Assembly (NCBI GenBank): GCA_016869515.1
Contig: VGDZ01000018.1
Span: 1-47,730 of the forward strand
Source: Alphaproteobacteria bacterium
Lineage (GTDB): Bacteria > Pseudomonadota > Alphaproteobacteria > VGDZ01
Reading direction: 5' to 3'
Length of the DNA: 47,730 nucleotides
The translations under genes and the position numbers were made by a program. Positions 43,804 through 47,730 of the stretch are shown in pieces. Under the pieces are notes generated by a model. That model made no database searches and had not been told where the DNA came from. It worked only from the letters and a program-made list of their open reading frames with translations. Each line of letters opens with the position of its first letter. Position 1 is the stretch's first letter.

Positions 43804-44570
43804 TCCTCGAGGCGCTGGCCTGGCTGGCGACGCCCTGCGCGTGGCCGGCCCGGCGCCTCGGCCTGCTGTCCGAACAGATCGCCATCGCCGCCCGCCAGCG
43901 CCGCCTGGGCGCGGCCTGGGCCGGGCATCGCGCCCAGAGCCGGCAGGCGGTGATCGACGCCGCCGCCGCCGGCGGACGCACGGCGCTGGTGTTGGGCTCG
44001 GGGCTGCTGCTGGACGTGCCCTTGGCCGAACTCAAGGCGCGGTTCGCGCGGGTGATCCTGGTCGATGCGGTCCAGCCCTGGCGGGCACGGCTGGTGCGGG
44101 GCGTCGAGCTTCGGGCGGTCGACGTCACCCAGTCCATGGCGCGCCTGATGCAAGGCGATGCCGCCGTCACGGAACCGACGCTATTCCTCGACCAGCCCGG
44201 ACTCGACTTCACCGTTTCGCTCAACCTGATCTCGCAATTGCCGATCCTGCCGCGGGCCTGGATCGAACGGCATCGGCTGGGCGATGCCGACGCCCATGCC
44301 AGGGCGCTGATCCGCGCCCATCGCGATTGGCTGTTGCGCCTGCCGGGGCGGGTCTGCGTGGTCGGCGATCTGCGCTATCGCCTGACCGACGCCAAGGGCG
44401 CGCCGGTGGCCGAGACCGATGCGCTGGAGGGCGTGGCGATGCCGCCGGCCGATCGCGAATGGGACTGGCCGGTGGCGCCGTTGGGCGAACATGGCGGCGG
44501 CCGGGAGCGATCGCACCGCGTCGGCGCCTGGCTCGACTTCAAGGCGGCAGCGGCCCGCCTTCCGATTTGA
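43800..44570 (+). CDS. Uncharacterised Rossmann-like protein, possible methyltransferase
   Basis: A 256-residue protein beginning with GTG at 43800 that overlaps the apbC stop. [34 protein letters not shown] reads as a Rossmann glycine loop and following acidic strand end, as in SAM-dependent enzymes. [39 protein letters not shown] and [27 protein letters not shown] complete it. I cannot place it in a named family. Coupling to apbC suggests a linked role. Its last 32 bases overlap the convergent GFA gene. Confidence 0.75.
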   Translation: MILEALAWLATPCAWPARRLGLLSEQIAIAARQRRLGAAWAGHRAQSRQAVIDAAAAGGRTALVLGSGLLLDVPLAELKARFARVILVDAVQPWRARLVRGVELRAVDVTQSMARLMQGDAAVTEPTLFLDQPGLDFTVSLNLISQLPILPRAWIERHRLGDADAHARALIRAHRDWLLRLPGRVCVVGDLRYRLTDAKGAPVAETDALEGVAMPPADREWDWPVAPLGEHGGGRERSHRVGAWLDFKAAAARLPI

Positions 44571-44970
44571 GGGTGCGATAGCGCGGCAGCCCGTCGTTCA
44601 GCTTCACCCAGGGCAGTTGGTCCTTGCAGTAGGCATGGGCGAAGGGGGCGAAGGCGCCGGGCTCGGCGAAGTTAGAAATGAAAAGATGGATCTCGCCCGG
44701 CCAGCGCGCGCCCTTGAAATCGATCGGCGTTCCGCAGCGCGCGCAGAACCGCCGCTCGACTCCGGGCGAGGATTCGAACGCCGTCAGCGGCGCGCCCGGG
44801 CTGTAGCTGACCGCCTTCTCGGCATAGCCGGCATAGGTGGTGAAGGGCGAGCCGGTGGCGGCGCGGCATTCCTTGCAATGGCAATGCGCGGTCCAGATCG
44901 GCTTGCCCGAGGCCTTGAAGCGCACCGCGCCGCAGCGGCAGGCGCCTTCCCTGATGTCGCTGGCCAACAT
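44539..44970 (-). CDS. GFA-family (glutathione-dependent formaldehyde-activating-like) protein
   Basis: A 143-residue zinc protein of the GFA fold (Mss4-like). The ligand pattern is complete: GACRCGAVRF, HCHCKECRAATGS, and RRFCARCGTPIDF. TAHCHCKECR and PGEIHLFISNFAEP are typical. Most family members have no proven enzyme activity despite the name. ATG at 44970. It is downstream of the methyltransferase gene by 8 bases on the same strand. Confidence 0.92.
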   Translation of the reverse strand: MLASDIREGACRCGAVRFKASGKPIWTAHCHCKECRAATGSPFTTYAGYAEKAVSYSPGAPLTAFESSPGVERRFCARCGTPIDFKGARWPGEIHLFISNFAEPGAFAPFAHAYCKDQLPWVKLNDGLPRYRTLKSEGGPLPP

Positions 44971-44978
44971 GGATCCGA

Positions 44979-45812
44979 TTATAGCGCAGCCCGCTTGCGC
45001 AGCCAAAGGCTTGCCCCTAGCGCGCCGGCGGCGCGCGGCAAGCGCGCCAGCACCGACCGCTGCAGCCGCTCGCCCAGCACGGTCGCGGCGAAATGGCTGG
45101 CGAAGACCGGTTCGTAGCCGCCGCCCAGCATCAGCGCCGGCAGCGCGCATTGCTCGTTGTATCCGCGCCAGACCCAGGCGCGGGGATAGTCCTCGGGCAG
45201 GAAGACGTCGTGGACATGGATCAGCACACCCGCCGGCAGCGCCGGCAGAACGGCGTTGAGGACCAGATCGACGTCGCTGCCGGGCATCAGCACATGCGAG
45301 GAATCGACCACCACCATGTCGCCGGCGGCAAGACCTTGGAACGGCGCCAGGCCGGCCCCCTGCAAGGTCTGCCCGATCCACGCGACCGGCAGGCCCGCCA
45401 GCGCCGCTCGCGGCTCGGGGTCGATGGCCGTGATCCTGGTCGCCAGCCCGCCATCGCTCACGGCGCGCGCGGCGAAGCGGGTCGAGTGGCCCGAACCGAT
45501 CTCGACCAGCCGCGAGGGCCGGGTATCCCGGATCAAGGCATAAAGCGCGGCGGCGTCGAGGGCCGGAAACCAGTCCTGGTTCCAGCGCGGCGCCGGCGGC
45601 GGCTGGCTGCCGATTCGCTCCAAATCTTCGGCATAGGCGTCGATGCGATCGATCAGCCGGACGAAATCTTCGCTGCGCGCCTCGAACAGCCGGGCGACGG
45701 CGCCGTAATCCGGGCGGGTCGCGCCGCCGGCATGGCGATAGGGGATGAACCAGCCGCGCTTGCGCCCCAGCAGCGTGGCAAGACCCAAGGTAAACCGCCG
45801 CCACGCGCTCAC
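44979..45812 (-). CDS. Class I SAM-dependent methyltransferase-like protein
   Basis: A 277-residue protein. RPSRLVEIGSGHSTRFAARAVSDGG is a SAM-binding glycine loop, TRITAIDPEP the acidic strand, GDMVVVDSSHVLMPGSDVDLVLNAVLPALPAGVLIHVHDVFLPEDYP the later core. It matches bacterial class I methyltransferases of unknown substrate. The start is GTG at 45812, overlapping the stop of the upstream metallo-hydrolase (GTGA), so the two are coupled. Confidence 0.85.
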   Translation of the reverse strand: MSAWRRFTLGLATLLGRKRGWFIPYRHAGGATRPDYGAVARLFEARSEDFVRLIDRIDAYAEDLERIGSQPPPAPRWNQDWFPALDAAALYALIRDTRPSRLVEIGSGHSTRFAARAVSDGGLATRITAIDPEPRAALAGLPVAWIGQTLQGAGLAPFQGLAAGDMVVVDSSHVLMPGSDVDLVLNAVLPALPAGVLIHVHDVFLPEDYPRAWVWRGYNEQCALPALMLGGGYEPVFASHFAATVLGERLQRSVLARLPRAAGALGASLWLRKRAAL

Positions 45813-46636
45813 GGAATCAGCACCATGCCTTCCTTGGCCACGATCGTGCCGGGCCGCATGCGCGCGGCTTCGGCGGCGATGGCGTCCAGCCGCGCATCGT
45901 CGGATTCGGGATCGTGATGGAAGATCGCCAAGGTCTTGACCTTGGCCAGCTCGGCCAGGCGCAGCGCCTCCTGCCAAGTCGAATGGCCGAAGCCGGTCTT
46001 GGGGCCAAGCGTGGCATCGTCGAACATCGCGTCGTAGACCGCGATGTCGGCGCGATCGATCAGCCGCAACACCTCGGCATCGGGCTGGCCGGGCTTGTGT
46101 TCGGTGTCGGTGATGTAGGCCACGGCCTTGCCGCCGTATTCCAGGCGATAGCCGGTGGCGCGGTTGGGATGGTTGAGCTTGCCGGTGACGACCTCCAGCC
46201 TGGGCGCGAGCCGCAGCCGTTCGCCGACCGGGAAATCGCGATACTCCATCGTCGCGCGGAAGATCGCCGGCGGCACCGGGAACAAGGGCGCGTGCATGAA
46301 GCGCTCCATGGTTTCGCGCAGGCTGCTCTCGGGTGCGAGATGGCCGGCCCACAGCCGGAAGCGATTGCGCGGATCGAAGAAGGGTGCGAAGAACGGAATG
46401 CCGGCGATGTGGTCGTAATGGGTGTGCGACAGCAAGAGATCGCAGTCCTGGACCTGGCCGATCAGCGTCGTGCCGAGATAGCGCAGCCCCGTGCCGCCAT
46501 CCAGGATCACCCGCCGTCCGCCGCACGTGACTTCAAGGCAAGACGTATTGCCGCCATAGCGGCGCGTCGCCTCGCCCGAGCAAGCGATGCTGCCGCGCAC
46601 GCCCCAGAATTTGACCTGAATCTGCGCCCCGTTCAC
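45809..46636 (-). CDS. Metallo-beta-lactamase-fold hydrolase (RNase Z/PhnP-like)
   Basis: A 275-residue cytoplasmic metallo-hydrolase. FWGVRGSIACSGEATRRYGGNTSCLEV is the characteristic N-terminus of a cyclic-phosphodiesterase-like branch; SHTHYDHIAGIPFF gives the zinc motif, AYITDTEHKPG and YDAMFDD the third metal region, and TLAIFHHDPESDDARLD the last His. The natural substrate is unknown. It heads a three-gene minus-strand set with the methyltransferase and GFA protein. Confidence 0.88.
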   Translation of the reverse strand: MNGAQIQVKFWGVRGSIACSGEATRRYGGNTSCLEVTCGGRRVILDGGTGLRYLGTTLIGQVQDCDLLLSHTHYDHIAGIPFFAPFFDPRNRFRLWAGHLAPESSLRETMERFMHAPLFPVPPAIFRATMEYRDFPVGERLRLAPRLEVVTGKLNHPNRATGYRLEYGGKAVAYITDTEHKPGQPDAEVLRLIDRADIAVYDAMFDDATLGPKTGFGHSTWQEALRLAELAKVKTLAIFHHDPESDDARLDAIAAEAARMRPGTIVAKEGMVLIP

Positions 46637-46730
46637 GCGACTCCCTTTCTCTCGCGCCGGTGCAGACTGTCATATCCGGTTCCTTAATTCGATCTATATC
46701 GAGCCGATAGCCCTGCGTTAGATTGCGGCC
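46637..46730. promoter_or_regulatory. Divergent control region of metallo-hydrolase and enoyl-CoA hydratase
   Basis: These 94 bases are more AT-rich than the neighbours and hold a palindrome TCGAT-CTAT-ATCGA (46689-46702), a possible operator. No paired -35 and -10 of good quality could be assigned. Confidence 0.3.
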
Positions 46731-47492
46731 ATGAGCGACATCATTCGTTTCGCCCGCGACGGCGCCATCGCCACCCTGACCATCGACAACCAGGACAAGC
46801 GCAATGCGCTGGACACCGCCAGCATCGATGCCCTGATCGGCCATCTCGACACGCTGGCCGAAGACCGTGCTCTCCGCGCGGTGGTGATCACCGGCGCCGG
46901 CCACAAGGTGTTCTGCTCGGGGGCCGATATCGGCAAGCTGAGCGGCGGCGGCGAGCGCCGCGACTACGCCTTCGAGCGGCTGGGGCGCAGGCTGGAAAGC
47001 CTGCCCCAGCCCGCGATCTGTGCCATCAATGGCGGCGTGTTCGGCGGCGGCACCGATCTGGCGCTGGCCTGCGATTTCCGCCTCGGCGTCGTCGGCATGC
47101 GCATGTTCGTGCCGCCGGCGCGCCTCGGCATCCACTATCCGCCCGAGGGCATGCGGCGGATGGTGGCGCGGATCGGCTTGAACCACGCCAAGCGGGTCTT
47201 TCTCGCCGCCGAGGAGTTCGACGGCCCGGCGCTGCTGGCGATGGGATTCCTCGACTGGCTGGTCGAGCCCGCGGACCTCGCGCCGCGCAGCCGCGCCTTG
47301 GCCGAACATCTGGCCGGCCTGGCCCCCTTGGCGGTGGCGGGGATGAAACGCACCCTCAACGACATCGGCCATGGCCGGCTGGACATCGACGCCGCCAAGC
47401 GGGTGATGGCCGAGACCCTGGCCTCGGCCGATTTCGCCGAGGGCCGCGCCGCTTTCGCCGAAAAACGCCCGCCGCGGTTTTCGGGCCGATAG
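46731..47492 (+). CDS. Enoyl-CoA hydratase/isomerase family protein
   Basis: A 253-residue crotonase-fold enzyme acting on CoA thioesters. [11 protein letters not shown]-type start appears as [17 protein letters not shown], followed by [22 protein letters not shown] (oxyanion hole), and [28 protein letters not shown] (second oxyanion glycine). [36 protein letters not shown] fits. The usual catalytic glutamate position reads Asp in GGTDLAL, so hydratase activity is uncertain. No other beta-oxidation genes are adjacent. Confidence 0.9.
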   Translation: MSDIIRFARDGAIATLTIDNQDKRNALDTASIDALIGHLDTLAEDRALRAVVITGAGHKVFCSGADIGKLSGGGERRDYAFERLGRRLESLPQPAICAINGGVFGGGTDLALACDFRLGVVGMRMFVPPARLGIHYPPEGMRRMVARIGLNHAKRVFLAAEEFDGPALLAMGFLDWLVEPADLAPRSRALAEHLAGLAPLAVAGMKRTLNDIGHGRLDIDAAKRVMAETLASADFAEGRAAFAEKRPPRFSGR

Positions 47493-47511
47493 GGGGCGAT
47501 CCCGGCTCGCC

Positions 47512-47541
47512 TTGACCCCCCGGCGTGGCGCGGGCTATAGC
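47512..47541 (+). promoter_or_regulatory. Candidate promoter of glyQ
   Basis: TTGACC (47512-47517) and TATAGC (47536-47541) are 18 nt apart (17 if CTATAG is taken). The start would be near 47548, with a short leader to the ATG at 47572. Confidence 0.5.
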
Positions 47542-47571
47542 CTCGCCCGCCGCAACCCCGCCGATTCCGCC

Positions 47572-47730
47572 ATGTCGCGCCCGCCGCCCTCGCGCTCCTT
47601 CCAGGACCTGATCCTGACGCTGCAGGCGTATTGGGCGCGCCAGGGCTGCGTCATCCTGCAGCCCTACGATGTCGAGATGGGCGCGGGCACCTTCCACACC
47701 GCCACCACGCTGCGGGCGCTCGGCCCCAAG
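47572..47730 (+). CDS. glyQ: Glycyl-tRNA synthetase alpha subunit, 3' end missing
   Basis: The first 53 codons of the alpha chain of the tetrameric bacterial glycyl-tRNA synthetase. [43 protein letters not shown] is diagnostic and nearly invariant. The gene runs off the window; the beta subunit gene (glyS) usually follows. ATG at 47572 is preceded by a candidate promoter. Confidence 0.95.
   Translation, partial: MSRPPPSRSFQDLILTLQAYWARQGCVILQPYDVEMGAGTFHTATTLRALGPK

Overview
The window looks like a chromosomal segment of a high-GC alphaproteobacterium, probably Rhodospirillales-like. This is inferred from gene content and order: a bolA / J-domain protein / cobS / cobT block, fabI next to aroC, a DUF2272 lipoprotein, a zf-CHCC zinc-finger protein, hspQ, and separate-subunit glycyl-tRNA synthetase (glyQ). 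Genes are dense, with many ATGA, GTGA and TTGA start/stop overlaps and frequent GTG or TTG starts. No species can be named from sequence alone.

Layout. 1-2.6 kb: 3' part of an SUMF1/FGE-fold protein, tRNA-Arg(CCG) with a consensus-like promoter, a zf-CHCC protein, a PA14-type lipoprotein with a terminator, and tRNA-Thr(CGT). 2.6-9.6 kb: a minus-strand group of thioesterase, acyl-CoA ligase and CPA1 antiporter; a plus-strand DMT permease; then a peroxidase-like protein, aroC and fabI on minus. 9.7-14.6 kb: a DUF2272 lipoprotein, an ABC peptide-type binding protein broken by one frameshift, and hrpB. 14.6-19.2 kb: a short orphan protein with a FliF-tail-like end, a thioesterase, an orphan TctC-type binding protein and a TRAP transporter (dctP-dctQ-dctM). 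19.2-20.2 kb: an AT-richer islet with divergent HicB-like and HicA-like genes. 20.3-24 kb: a polyamine-type ABC transporter in the order binding protein, two permeases, ATPase.

24-27.9 kb: an SGNH-fold protein lacking two catalytic residues, an IlvD/Edd sugar-acid dehydratase, hspQ, msrA and a small membrane coiled-coil protein. 27.9-32.4 kb: a TPR O-GlcNAc-transferase-like glycosyltransferase and a histidine phosphatase on minus, then a metallo-beta-lactamase-fold lipoprotein and an NADP-dependent oxidoreductase on plus. 32.36-32.64 kb: a 282-bp intergenic element made of hairpins. 32.6-38.7 kb: bolA, the J-domain protein, cobS and cobT (cobaltochelatase), a phytase-like esterase and an MFS transporter. 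38.7-42.5 kb: a membrane protein-quality operon, hflK-hflC-DUF2065, followed by a Do-family protease. 42.6-47.7 kb: apbC/mrp with a His-rich linker, a Rossmann-like protein, a GFA-family protein, a methyltransferase, a metallo-hydrolase, an enoyl-CoA hydratase and the start of glyQ.

The most notable signal is the HicBA-like islet. A perfect 16-bp direct repeat of the dctM 3' end (last codons plus stop) brackets it, which looks like a roughly 1-kb insertion that regenerated the dctM end and separated the TRAP operon from the ABC operon. Other points of interest are the 282-bp element with related inverted ends (a shorter relative follows hrpB), a probable SGNH pseudoenzyme, a single-base frameshift in a binding-protein gene, and a 15-histidine linker in ApbC.
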